From: Lutjanus erythropterus
Taxonomy: Eukaryota; Chordata; Actinopteri; Lutjaniformes; Lutjanidae
Reading direction: 5' to 3'
NCBI GenBank assembly: GCA_020091685.1
Contig: CM034605.1
Location: 30,612,711 to 30,676,710 of the forward strand
Length of the DNA: 64,000 nt
Part shown: piece after piece, positions 10,950-21,689 of the stretch
How the letters are laid out: each line of letters starts with the position of its first letter
Position numbering within the stretch: position 1 is the stretch's first letter
Position numbers and translations under genes: made by a program
The notes under the pieces: generated by a model
Databases searched by the model: none
What the model saw: only the letters and a program-made list of their open reading frames with translations
What the model was told of the DNA's origin: nothing

Positions 10950-11080
10950 TCAAGTCTTCAGATACTTTACTTCAGTAAAAGTACTAATACCACACTGTAA
11001 ATATACTCTGTTACTTCAGGAAGAATACTAATACCACACTGGTAAAAGTACCAGTACAATGCTGTACACTTTGTAGAGTT
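10950..11080. repeat. AAGTACTT-type fish repeat fragment
   Basis: Contains CTTTACTTCAGTAAAAGTAC, then ACTAATACCACACTG twice (10984 and 11026), so a short internal duplication is present. Confidence 0.7.
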
Positions 11081-11369
11081 TGTACACATTATTAATATTT
11101 TTCTGTTCACTTTGTATATTAATGTTTAGTATTTTTAATCATTTTGATAATCACATATGTGTTTTTAAATTGCAAGGTTAGCCAGTTAGCTAGCCTAGCT
11201 GGCTAGCTTGATTTCATTTTTGGCTGCTCTTCAAAGCAGCGAGTGTTAAAAAAGAGCCACAGTAACCTGATGTTAGCTTGTAGCTAGCAAACGTTGCTAA
11301 CGCTTATGTATATATTCACCTTGTGAAGGTGGACAGGCTAGAAACAGTTTGGGAACCACTGAATTACTG
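11081..11369. other. intergenic DNA, nothing recognised
   Basis: AT-rich, with a cluster of GCTAGC words at 11180-11290. Confidence 0.6.
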
Positions 11370-11645
11370 GGTGTTGTTGCTGACTGTTTATGCATTAGTT
11401 GACATATTGCTGTGTTGTTGTTGATTAGCTGATGTGTTGCTGAATGTTGTTGATGAGTTCATGTATTGCTGTTTGGTTGCTGGTTGTTGTTGCTGCTCTT
11501 TGCTCTGCAGCGGAAACGTCGGGCGCCTGTGTGTGTGTAAAAGCTGGTCATAGTTGATGAGTTGACATGTTGCTGGTCTTTGTTGCCATGTTGTTGTCAC
11601 TGGTTGTTGTTGCTCTGTTGTTGTAAGTGATTGTTGTTGCCGTGT
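11370..11645 (+). repeat. degenerate TTG-rich minisatellite
   Basis: Loose repeats of GTTGTTGTTGCTG, TGTTGCTG and similar words with interspersed GATGAGTT. The non-TTG piece at 11500-11545 resembles 11658-11705, suggesting an internal duplication of a TCTGCAGC-GAAA-GTC unit. Confidence 0.7.
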
Positions 11646-11654
11646 TGATTGCCT

Positions 11655-12345
11655 TCTCTTCGGTCTGCAGCAGAAATGTCAGCCGCTCCACCACCTGTGT
11701 TTAAAAGGCAAGCTCTCCATCAGGCGAGTTGTCGGCAGCGTTGCGTTGCCACACCTTCGCCGGCGGGTCGGCAGCGCTCAGCGGAGAGAAAAAGGCCTCG
11801 TGGCATTTTCCTCTGTGTCTCTTCTGTCTATTTATTTCTGTCTCTATTTATTTCGTCCACACTGAGCTGCCGAGGTAAAAACATGCTGCGGCGCGTATGC
11901 AAATTCGGTTAGCTTCACATCAAGGCGTGACATTTTAGAAATGTGAAATAAATTGATATGGCCCAATTAGATTGAAACCGCCGTTGGCTCGCCGCCGTCC
12001 TCCTCCCCCTCCTCCGCCTCCTCCCTCCCCCGTCTCTCTCAGCCTCTCGCCTCGTCCCAAATTGCTTTGCATTTGCCTGCTCGCATTCAGAGCTCTTAAT
12101 TATATGGTGTTGTGTGGCGGCATTTGGCTGGAACAGCGAGGAGCCGGTGAGAGCTGCCGCGTGGCGGTTAGCCTGCGCTGCTAGGACGCGGCTAAAAGCT
12201 TATCCCGGCGGGGGAGAGGATGGAGGACGGAGGAGAGGAAGCCGGCCGACTCACAGCAGAACAAAGAGGAAGCCTCCAGGCCTCAGCTGTCTGACCGGAG
12301 GAGGACGAGGAGACGCTCAGCGGGAGGACAGAGACAATGACAAAG
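11655..12345. promoter_or_regulatory. CpG-rich island; candidate regulatory element or promoter
   Basis: The strongest CpG-rich block in the window: many CpGs at 11730-11790 and 12110-12250, separated by a calmer AT-balanced core (11880-12100). The core holds a perfect POU octamer ATGCAAAT at 11897-11904, CTTTGCAT at 12065-12072 and CTCTTAATTATATGG, a homeodomain-like AT core. A 12000-12060 CCT-rich stretch is also present. Open frames through it are short and lack family features. It could be a conserved enhancer in a gene desert, or the CpG island of a 5' exon; I cannot tell which from this sequence alone. Confidence 0.45.
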
Positions 12346-14795
12346 TTAGAAAGAGGAATGCATGTTTGTGTTGTCGTTCGTCTGTCCTGATGAGGGACTG
12401 AATGACCTCACAGGGTCGGTAAAATGAGGAAGACATCATCTAAACTGGAGAAATTTGCATGATGTTGCATCTGAAAAGGAGAACACTTAAAAAAAGTCTT
12501 AAGAGGAAGAGGATGAAGCTAAAAGAGGAAGAAAAGAGGAAGAAGAAGCATGAAAGCTTCTGCTGGAGGTGTTGATTTAAACACGTTGATCAAGTCTGAA
12601 GCTGCGCTTTGTATTGAGTTTTTTCAAAACTAATCAATACATTTATTTTTTTATATTGGGGAAATTCATTCGATGAACTTAAAATATTTAATTTTGTCTG
12701 CATTCATTATTTGTTTGGATAAATAATCACCACCACACAAACATGAATGTCACAAATCTGATGACTTTAGCTGAAAAAATTAAAAAAGACTTGCAACCTG
12801 ACTAGGAATCAAACACCAGTGACTTGAGACTTCACTTGAACTTGAGGCTCTTAATTTGAAAATACTCGATATCTTCCACCGAAATCCAAAGATTAAAAAG
12901 TCTGTTATTAAAAAGTTAATTTCCTTTCATTTTCTGAATCAACTAACATTTTCACTTTTTAGTCAAACTGTTCAAGTCAACACATAATTCACCAGATTCA
13001 CTTTGTTTGAAACAATCAGACAGAATCCAACCACGTTTCAGAGACGAAGAACCATGAAGAACCAGTGTTCTGTTACTGAGCTCCAGGTGGAAGAAGGACT
13101 TTTAAGACCCTGCAAGGATTCTGGGAAAGTCAAGGCTAATATTAACATAGTTAGCAGGCTTGGGTAATGTTAGCTTAACTGCTAAGCAGAAGCACTTAAA
13201 ACAACTTAGGTGAACTTTGACTCGCAAATTTCCACTGTTGACCAATTGCAAACCATCTTGACAGAACTGACCTTTGGTTGAACGAAGAGCAAAGTTTCTT
13301 ATAAACTTTGTATAAAGAGTCCCATAGAAAGTCACCCATGGATTCACATCAGAAGCAGTGCCAACGTCTGGTCCCAGAGTGACCGACTCCGGACTGACAA
13401 CGTCTCCGATCAGCAACCTCCGAACAGCTTTTGCATCTATGCCAACATTAAAACTCTGGACTTAACACACTGTATGCCAACATGGATGTGAAATAGTTCA
13501 TAAGTTGCACTCATAATGGTCTTAAATTTACTTTGTTCAAACCTGCAGAAACCCTGGAATTAAATCAGTGTGTTTGATGTCTGTGTGTTTGGATTTCATT
13601 GAGACTGAGCAGGATTCTTGACTCCCTTTGCACGTCGCAGTAAAATGTATTTTCCGGTAATCGGCTTGGAATCGGATAGTGCTTAACAACATGAAAGTAC
13701 AGGAGTGAATCCAGCTCTGCATTGAGGACAGATTGTTACATCATTGTGAGCACATTAACTGCAAATACAAATGCACTTGCATTTTCGAGCCTCATAATGT
13801 GGGCTGGCAACTTTGGCTCGATTGAGCAACTTTTCAGATCCTCTTAAACACTGTAATTCTAAAAAGTGACCAGAGACAAACTGAGAAACTGTCTTTGACT
13901 GACTGTCTTTTGAGGATAATAAAAGGATGCTGTAGATCGTATAAAATTAGCCGCTTCTCAAACTTGTTGATTAAGGCCCCCAGTGTTGGCTGTCACTTTT
14001 CTTGCAGAGAAACCAGAGGCGCCCGATTACGCTCTGGTGCTCTGCTCAGATTTGCTTCAACCGCTACACTCAAAGTTCAAATTATTTGAACTTTGACCTC
14101 GTTTGTCGCTGACCTTATGTGACAACACAGATGTGTGGAAGTGACATAAGCAAAGGAGGAGAGACTTAAGGCACTGATCATTTTAACGTTTGTGCAACGT
14201 TGCAATGAAAGAACATGGAAAAATCTCGTAAGAGTTTCCCAAATCAAGTGTTGCCCTCCAGATACAACTGAAGAAAAGTGTTTCAGGTTCTCCAGACTTT
14301 ATAACACAACATTAAAAACAGACTATAATTATAATGCATGGTGAAATATAAACAGTCAGATTGAGCTTTGAGATTTGTGAGTAGTTATAGTTATAGTTTA
14401 TGAACTTAGCTAAACGCTAAAGTTAGCTTAGCTGTTTGTATACCAGGCAGACAGGATGTAGTGGTTGTAGCGCTGTGCTTTCCCTCTCTGTGCCCGACCT
14501 TACAGTGAGCACGGGACAAATTTCTTATCATGTGAAGGTTCCCATCAGTCTCCCGTCCTCCCTGTTGACTGCTTTGATGAGGGGAAACAGAAACTTCAAT
14601 GACATCAGCATCAGTTTTGATCAGTGTGCGGTGAAACAAGAGCTCTAAAATAGAGCCAAGTCGAGTATTTTTTCAAATAAGGTCCACAACGTCCCTGAGC
14701 CTCTTCACGGACAGATTAGGACATCCCAAATCAAAGCAATCAGCTGGTCGCTGTGGTCGCTGGTTGTTTGCATCACTTCCTGTTAGAAAGATGCA
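12346..14795. other. 2.4-kb intergenic DNA, no gene seen
   Basis: Mostly AT-rich single-copy sequence. The open frame at 13102-13416 (- strand) resembles no known family. ATTTGCAT at 12453-12460 is an isolated octamer match. Confidence 0.6.
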
Positions 14796-15045
14796 TTATT
14801 ATAATAAAGTCATCCATTATGCATGCTGTGGGGCTGGGGTCCTGTTTGCATCAGGTGCGAGGCCTTCTCTTCTCACAGCCCATGCGACAGTTGTAGCAGC
14901 AGGGTCTCCCTCTCCTGCTCCACCGTGCACAGACACTCAGTGAGCAGGAGGACGCCACTCACTGCAGGAGCGGGAGATCAGCTGTGGTGAGTCTCTATGG
15001 TTACGCTGACGCTCTCATTTCGAAACTTTCTTTGGACTGAAACTT
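14796..15045. promoter_or_regulatory. candidate conserved non-coding element
   Basis: Single-copy, GC-richer block with CATTATGCATGCTGTGG, TGCATCAGGTGCGAGGC and CACTGCAGGAGCGGGAG. It ends in a donor-like GTGAGT at 14986. No reading frame supports an exon. Identified by composition only. Confidence 0.27.
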
Positions 15046-15109
15046 TTCAGAATGTGAGCTTCTCTCAGTCTTTCTCCGCAGATATTAGATGTTCCTAATC
15101 CTGTCACAT

Positions 15110-15785
15110 CCTCTTCATTATTGATTAATCTGTTGACCATTTTATCCATGAATCAATTAGTTATTTGATCCATAAAATGTCAGAAAATGTTGAAAGATGT
15201 TGACCAAAGTCGAAGATGACGTCCTCAAATGTCTTGTTTTGTCCACAACTCAAACATATTCAGTTTACTGTCAGAGAGGAGGAAAGAAACCAGAAAATAT
15301 TCACATTTAAGAAGCTGAAATCAGAGAATTTGGACATTTTTAATTAAGAAATGAGGATAAGGATGAGATTATTATAAGTCGAATAGATAAATACCTGAAA
15401 AAGAAGAAAAGAATTCATTGATTCAGAATAGATGCAGATGAATTAAATAGTTGATTAATTCTAGATTATTACTGTAGCAGGTTGGTCCAGCTGTTCCTTC
15501 CTTTGTTATGTGCAATTTATTGATTGATTGATGTATTGATTTAAAGACAAAAAATGCTGAAATTTCCACCCAGTGAAAAACATTTTTTTCACTCGAGGTC
15601 ATGGTGATGAATTGGCAGCTGCATATCGTTCTTTATTTTAAAGTTGTTATCCTACTAATGATCCCCATTTTTTTTGCAAAATGTATCAGTAATCTGATTA
15701 CATTTTTTTAAATCTGTAACTGTACTATTTATCCTGATTAAGTAATCCTGTTAAATGTAATCTGTAGCCTGAATGTAATCAGGTT
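15110..15785 (+). repeat. dispersed repeat, copy 2 (pair with 9181)
   Basis: Same block order as 9181-9645 but longer. It begins TTATTGATTAATCTGTTGAC, has GATGACGTCCTCAAATGTCT, AGAGGAGGAAAGAAACCAG, CAGCTGTTCCTTCCTTTG and GAAATTTCCACCCAGTGA, and ends TAAATGTAATCTGTAGCC. An extra 15340-15470 segment is absent from copy 1. Confidence 0.8.
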
Positions 15786-15872
15786 AAATTGTGTCCAGAT
15801 GCATTTTAATACAAAGTCTAAAGGGGTTGTAATTCACCTCACGCAGTGTGTTTGTCTCCCTTCAGCTCTGCG

Positions 15873-15885
15873 GCGCCCCCTGTGG
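15873..15885. promoter_or_regulatory. CTCF-like core (partial)
   Basis: GCGCCCCCTGTGG; the reverse complement contains AGGGGGCGC, the strong half of the CTCF consensus, but the preceding CCACY part is off by one base. Weak evidence. Confidence 0.18.
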
Positions 15886-16220
15886 AGGCTTTTGTCTTTC
15901 TCTTGTCTTTGTCCTGCTGTCTGTCTCTTACAGACCAGATCCTGCAACTTCACCAGGTTATGATGATGTGATTTAAACGAGTTCAATCACCGAAGAACAC
16001 AGTGAAGATCCCTGCGATGTCCATCCTGTCTGACTGGGTCGAACTTGACCTTTGACCCCTCCTCAGTCAGTCGCCCCAAAGATGCGATTGAAAGCTCTAA
16101 AAAAAGCTCATAAGTGAACCTTTAGTAAGTGAGCTCAGATTGTTGTCACACAGATGACGTCAGCGTTAGAAAGAATCCAGCATCTCCGCAGAAAACAGCT
16201 CTGATAAACATGAAAAAATC

Positions 16221-16262
<42 letters not shown>
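16221..16262. repeat. (CA)n microsatellite
   Basis: Pure CA array of about 21 units. Confidence 0.96.
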
Positions 16263-16265
<3 letters not shown>

Positions 16266-16410
16266 AGCTGGTTTGTTGTTTGTGGCGGTCATGTTGAGGG
16301 AACACAGCGTCATTGATTTTCCTGATTCCCCGCCGTCGGCAGCAGATGTAACACACACACAAACATGCTCCTATAGGCAACAAACATCCATATCTACACA
16401 TATATATTCT

Positions 16411-16411
<1 letters not shown>

Positions 16412-16448
<37 letters not shown>

Positions 16449-16459
16449 ACACACACACA
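16412..16459. repeat. (CA)n microsatellite
   Basis: CA array with a CTGA interruption. Confidence 0.95.
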
Positions 16460-16461
16460 GC

Positions 16462-16600
16462 TCTCTCTATCTCGACCTGCTGACAGCTGATTGGTGGATT
16501 AGACGAGGTGACTAAAAGCGGCGAGGTAATCTTCTCTCATTATTTCAATTACGAGGCTAAACGCAGCAATCAGCCGCATAATGACGGCTGCTGGGCGAGA
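16462..16600. promoter_or_regulatory. candidate conserved non-coding element
   Basis: Single-copy block starting after a microsatellite: GACAGCTGATTGGTGGATTA (E-box and CCAAT-box-like parts), then TTATTTCAATTACGAGGC and GCAATCAGCCGCATAATGAC (PBX/HOX-like TGATT and homeodomain cores). It runs directly into the purine-rich octamer repeats. Its dense mixture of homeodomain-type words is typical of deeply conserved vertebrate enhancers, but this is unproved here. Confidence 0.4.
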
Positions 16601-17215
16601 GAGGGCGAGAGAGGTAGGGTGAGACATGGAGAGAGAGAGGGAGAGACAGAGAGGGAGAGGAGGAGGGTGGGGGGGACACAAAAAGACAGAAAATGTGAAA
16701 AATATTTGCATCGGTCTCTGAGAAAAATGCACATTTTGGAGGACGGAGACAAAGAGAAAACAGGAGAGGGAGGGCGGGTGAGGTAGAGACAGAATGGAGG
16801 AAAGAGAGAGAGAAGACAAAAAGAGTGAAATATTTGTATTGATTTCAGAGCAAAAAAAAAACAACAAAAAGACACATTTGCTCGGCGGGGAGAGAAAAAA
16901 CGAGAGAAAAGAGAACGGAAATCGATGGCAGCATTTGCATTGATTTCTTAGTGGGAATACACCTTTATTTGGAGAAAAATATACATGAGAGAAAAAATAA
17001 AGAGAAGGAGGGAGGAAAAAAAAGGAGGAAAGAGAGCTGTAAAGCGAAAGAGAGAAGATGAAAATATTTGCATTGATTTCTGTAGGAGGAGAACGATGTT
17101 TGGTGAGAAATGATTTTTCTTTTTTTCTGACTTCAGAGAGTTCCTGCAAACAGAGAACAACAGAGAGGAGGAAGAGGAGGAGGAAGAGGAGGAGAACGGA
17201 AGGGTTTGGTTTATT
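16601..17215 (+). repeat. purine-rich tract with four spaced octamer-bearing repeats
   Basis: A GA-rich tract interrupted four times by a related 50-60 bp unit whose head is ATTTGCATTGATTTCT (copies at 16704, 16832, 16933 and 17066), followed by GAGAAAAA and an ACATTT/ACATTTT word. Spacings are 128, 101 and 133 bp. Three heads keep the perfect octamer ATTTGCAT; the second reads ATTTGTAT. The long open frames here (up to 257 codons on the - strand) are compositional. Confidence 0.75.
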
Positions 17216-17337
17216 TGCACAGTATATATTGTGCAGGAGAGGGTGCAAGGCCAAAAAAGGCTCACAAGTCACACTTCAGAGTGTCAGGATTAAACTATTC
17301 TTGGTGGAAAATGTAATATTTTTAGATTGTTTTTGCT

Positions 17338-17690
17338 TTAAAATGCATTTTGATGACATTTCTAGTGAAAAATGTGCTTTTTATTTTCATCATCTTCCTT
17401 GAGTGGATGTATAAGAGCTTTAGTTTGTTAGTTATGATGACAATTCTTTGAGGTTTCACCAGGAAAATGTTATGAAATGTTTTCTGTTGTTGCTAAATGT
17501 CATCAAAATGCAGTTTAATACAGAAACTATCTTAACATGTTGCATTTTCCAGTGAGAATTATAGTAATGTCGGCTTGCATCCATGTCACGTGACTGTCAA
17601 GTTTCTTTCTGTGAAAACAAACAAAAGGTCCAACATTACTGTAATTCTTACTGGAAAATGCTTTATTTTAAGATGCATTTCTAGCGAAAA
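17338..17690. repeat. paired inverted repeats (hairpin-forming)
   Basis: Two inverted pairs. The first has arms 17344-17361 and 17495-17512, 18 bp perfect (TGCATTTTGATGACATTT), extending to 23/24 with the next bases. The second has arms 17542-17570 and 17633-17661, 27 of 29 bases matching. The loop of the second holds the perfect palindrome GTCACGTGAC at 17585-17594. Also related are 17356-17375 and 17672-17690 (TTTCTAGTGAAAA-like). Possibly an unnamed MITE. Confidence 0.75.
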
Positions 17691-17759
17691 CTTCATTCAG
17701 TGAATTTAAAAAAGTTTTCTAATGTTGCTATGGTGGCTACTTTGGAAAACAAACAGAAT

Positions 17760-18250
17760 ATAAAGGAGGAAAAATGAGAGTAAAAGGGGGAAGAGGAGGA
17801 CAACAGAGGAGGAGCAGACAAGGAAGAGATGAGGGCATTAGGGAAGAGAAAGAGGGAAAGGAAGGAGAAAAAAGACAAGATGAGGAGGTAGAGGAGGAAA
17901 AAAGGAGCGGGGAAAACGAAAAAGTAAAGATGAAGAAAAAAGAAAATGAAAAAGAAAGAGGATGAGAACGGAAGAGGAGGGGAGGTGGAGGAAGAGGACA
18001 AAGGGAAAGGACATGATGGAGAGCACCAAGATGAGGAATGGAAGGAGAGCAACAAGGAAGGAGGAGGAGAGGTGGAGAATCAGGAGGAAATGGAGGAAAA
18101 CAAGCAGCAGACAATAACTAAAAGAGATGGAGAAGGACGAAGAGGATAAAGAAGAAGAGAAGGAGAGGAAAAGTTTGGAGGAGGAGAAAAAAAGGGGAGA
18201 TAAAGGGATGGAGGAGGACAAAGGAAGGACTAAGAGGAGAGGAATAAAGA
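17760..18250 (+). repeat. polypurine (GA-rich) tract
   Basis: About 490 bp of AGGAGG/GAAAAA/GAGGAC mixture. All open frames (Glu/Lys-rich on +, Ser/Phe/Leu-rich on -) are compositional. Confidence 0.9.
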
Positions 18251-18561
18251 GGGTATGTAGACATGCATCACGCGCTGTGTGCAGGGCATCAAAACAGCCT
18301 CTCACAGCTCTTCTTACTGCATTAATAAACTGTGGGGACGTCTTCGTCTTCAGATAACATCACCGTCTTTCAGAAGCCGCAGCAGACTCAGTTTTAAAAC
18401 CAGAGCGAAGAGTGAAGACCTGACGCATCTGATGGTACCAACCGTGTCATGTCAGCTGGTCAGGAGGGCGGATAAATAAAGTTTAGGATAAAGTTTGTAA
18501 AGTCAGGTAAAAACTGGCACGGTATTTTTCAAAGGGGTTCTTTGACGTCATATTATATGGG
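18251..18561. other. single-copy intergenic DNA
   Basis: 18255-18480 is mildly GC-richer with CATCACGCGCTGTGTGC and could be a further conserved element, but the signal is weak. Confidence 0.35.
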
Positions 18562-18684
18562 CAGCCAGTAGTCTCACCTATACAGACACGACCCAGTTTA
18601 ATTCCACCAGTATGTCCTGACACCAACATCCACATGTTTGCAGATGACACTCTAATTTATTTGCATGGTAGCATAAACATTTGA
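18562..18684 (+). mobile_element. LINE reverse-transcriptase remnant (FADDTLIY motif)
   Basis: A frame of 40 codons is open from 18562 to a stop at 18682-18684. It contains NIHMFADDTLIYLHG, where FADD corresponds to the catalytic F/YADD box of non-LTR retrotransposon reverse transcriptase (catalytic Asp pair at codons 18643-18648). The upstream residues (Pro/Ile-rich, VCPDTNIH) fit the stretch that usually precedes this box. Nothing else of the protein is present and a stop follows shortly after, so it is a dead fragment. The LINE clade cannot be assigned. Confidence 0.5.
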
Positions 18685-20207
18685 AATATCATAAACTGGG
18701 TCTGAGACTCTTGTGGATTCAGTTGTATTCATGTGTGATGATGTTAGTCACCATAGAAACCTCTGGTACTACTACTGATGGTCTGTGATGCTACTAACCC
18801 TTCCTAAGTCCCGCCCCTTTCACACTGTGCTCCAATAATAGTTGAGCAAGCTCTATTAACTTTCCTGTTCTTGCTCTCTGCTCGACTCACAGAGGCGTTG
18901 CTGTATCTTGCTGTTTGCGCAGAACAGATTGGGCGGCTGGCTAATAGACTAATAACAGCAAACTGTTTGTCCAGGTGTTGCCGTAGGTCGCTATCCAAGA
19001 TGGCCACCTGCTCACGCATGTGCAGGAACGGATCGTGTACTGACACGAGTTATCACTTACCATCTGTAAAAGCCTAAATGTGTGTGATTTTGTAAAAGAG
19101 ACGTACAGTTTTGGTGAATCTGCCGTTTTGTCCACTTCCCCAGAATCAGAAACTGATTAACTTTAATGTATTTGCTGTAGACTGAAGATCTGTCAAACAG
19201 GTGCTCGCCATCTAATCGCCCCAAAAAAGCAGTTCTTAATGTCCAAAGTTTTTTATCCCAAATAACAGCATGAATTTTTCTCTGGTGTTCCTCAGTGTCT
19301 TTTTTTGGACCCTTTTTTTTCATCAAATTTTGAGCAATAAGAAGTGATTAAATTCTGCACCAGATCTGTGTACACTGTACAAACAAAAAACGTGAGAAGG
19401 TAACAGACTGCATTTTTGAGTTTTGAGCCCAACTCATATTCTTAAGTCTTGAAAAGGTTTTTTACGAACTACTTATCTTTTGTTGAGATAATTTACTTTT
19501 ATTCTTTAGATAAACTTAAATCTTTCGAAACTCAAAACATTCTATTTAAAAAAATGCTGAGTAAATTAATTGAAGTAAAAGTAAATGTTCAATTTTTAAT
19601 ATTTTCATTTTCATTTTATTTTTAGGCAGTTCACTGTGACTAATTTTTGATTTGTTTTTAGTTTTTAAAACTCAAAGATTCAAGTTTATCTAAAGAGGAA
19701 AATTAAATCTGCAGCAGCTTATGAGACATGACAGATCATCATGACAATGGACGTCAGATATTTAAATCATAATGTTCAAAGACAAACTGTCACTGTTTGG
19801 GGTTTTGTTTCCTTTTTATTTTGTAGTCCTTGTCTTTCCTCGTTTTCTGTCTTTGTCTTTTTCCTGTCCTTTTTGATCACCATTTGTTTCACCTGATAAG
19901 TTCCATCTCTATTTTGCATCGTCGTCGTCCCTTTTGTGTCGTCCCCTGCACTCTGGATCTTGTTTGCTCTCGCTGTATTTGTTCATTTTTGGTCTCTGGT
20001 TTTGACCTCCCTGTATTCATGTAAGCTTTTTGTACATTCTTTTCCTTTTTTTAAAACACATTTTAGCTGTTTTTGCTTTGTACCCATCTGCATTTCCCCC
20101 ATCATCTTGTTTTATTTTGCATGTGAATAGGTGCCTAAAGAAAACGCAAAGTTTCCAACTGGTTTACGTCCTGGTTACATGAGAAATGACACTAAAATGA
20201 CACTAAG
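18685..20207. other. 1.5-kb intergenic DNA, no gene seen
   Basis: 19370-19720 has the AACTCAAA/TTGAGTTT words common at ends of small fish repeats (an ACACTGTACAAA start at 19372). 19800-20110 is T-rich. No gene. Confidence 0.55.
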
Positions 20208-20345
20208 GACACTGAGGAAGACGGGGAAAAGAAAGAGGGAAGAAGAGTGGAAGGAGAACTGAGGAGGAGAAAGGAGAATCAGAAGAAGAAGAGGAGGAGG
20301 AGGGAGTGAAAACATAAGTTAGATAAGAGCGAGGAGGAGAAGAAG
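20208..20345 (+). repeat. GA-rich tract
   Basis: Purine-rich mixture of GAAGA and GGAGGA words. Confidence 0.8.
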
Positions 20346-21164
20346 AACAAACAAGAAAATAAAAAGCTGAAACTTTCAACAGATCAAAGAAAAAGAATAA
20401 TCAGATGGAAATGTCCTTTTCTATATCTCTCCTTCTTCTTTTCTGTATTCTTCTTCTATTCTACAGAAGGTCTGTCAGACGTATTCAGCGTTTCATTCAA
20501 AAGCTCCATTCACAAAGTGTAGATTTTACATCGACACACACGTCCGGCTTCTTTTAAACTTACATTTCTCCAACTATTGTTGGCTGAAATTACACAGACA
20601 GGAGGAGGACACGTGTGCGCGGCTGCACCAAAATCAGACCGTCTGTCCACATCTGGACGCCTCGTTCAGGTGAGGTGGTCACATGACTGATGCCCCTGGA
20701 TCACCTTGGACATTCCTACATTTTAAAGGGGTAGTTCTGTTTTTTTCCTCAGCAGGTGCATGCTGGGTTTGTAGCTAACACGCTCATGGTGGATCTTTTT
20801 TTTTTTTTTAACTGAGGGACTTCAGTGTTTCTGCAGTTTCCGACTGTTAATCTGTGTCACAGCTGTGACTCATTCAGCTCTAAATGTTTGAAAACTATTA
20901 GAGGAGCTCAGCAGGACGGAGAGGCTGAGTGGACTGTTATTATACTCTGACAATACAGAGGAAGACGTGAAGAAAGAAGCAGAACTTGGAGCAGATTGTA
21001 CTGTGAGTACAACAAAAAACCCCTCAATGATGGATGTGGCTAACTTTGTCTGCAGAGGACGATGTGTCACTTTATTTTCTGTTCACTCAGGTTGTTTGAT
21101 TTTAACCAACACAAGTTTATTTGGTTTGGTTATTTGTTGTATTTTCCAAATACACATTCTGTAC
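20346..21164. other. intergenic DNA, no gene seen
   Basis: 20520-20680 is slightly GC-richer (CACACGTCCGGCTTC, GACACGTGTGCGCGGCTG). No exon found. Confidence 0.5.
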
Positions 21165-21660
21165 TGAAGTAGAGGTACAGATACTAAGTAGAAGTACTGA
21201 TTCAACTTGTTTACTGGAGTAAAAGTGAAAAAGTTCAGGCTCTGAAATGTCCTCAGAGTATACAAGTGGAAAGGAAGGACATTTCTACTGTCTGTTTCTG
21301 TATTAAGCAAACTAAACCTCAACTTTTCTCCACCAGAGTCATTTTCGTCTTGTTACATCTTATATGTTGTTTTTGTCTTGGAATGTCTTTTACGCAATTT
21401 TAGCCTGTTACGTTGTTTTTTGGTAATTTCTGTTTTGTTACTTTTGTTCCAACATTTTTGTCTTCTTGCATCTTGTTACGTTGTTTTCTTCTCCTTACAT
21501 GTTTTGGGTAGTTTTGTTCTTTTGACTTCCTCTATAATGTTTTTGTCTTGTTATGTCTCGTTATGTCATTTTTGTCTTGTCACGTTGTCATCGTCTTGTT
21601 ATCGTCTTTTTTGTTGTTTTCATCTTGTTACGTCTTTTATGTCCTGTTTGTCATCAACTC
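21165..21660 (+). repeat. composite repeat A: AAGTACTT block plus GTCTTGTTACGTC minisatellite
   Basis: 21165-21310 is an AAGTACTT-type block (AGAAGTACTGATTCAACTTG, then GGAGTAAAAGTGAAAAAGTT). It is followed at 21341-21655 by about ten degenerate copies of a 25-30 bp unit like GTCTTGTTACGTCTTTTATG + TTGTTTTT. The same two-part structure occurs, inverted, at 47480-48110 and, in part, at 35180-35450. Confidence 0.75.
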
Positions 21661-21689
21661 TCTGATTCCAGCCTCTTAAATGTGAATGT

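Noticed and set aside
16499-17272. 257-codon - strand frame, the longest in the window
   Set aside because: It crosses the GA-rich octamer repeats; composition is Ser/Leu/Phe/Pro only, as expected from a pyrimidine tract.
17693-18305. Several long Ser/Phe/Leu- or Glu/Lys-rich frames
   Set aside because: By-products of the polypurine tract at 17760-18250.
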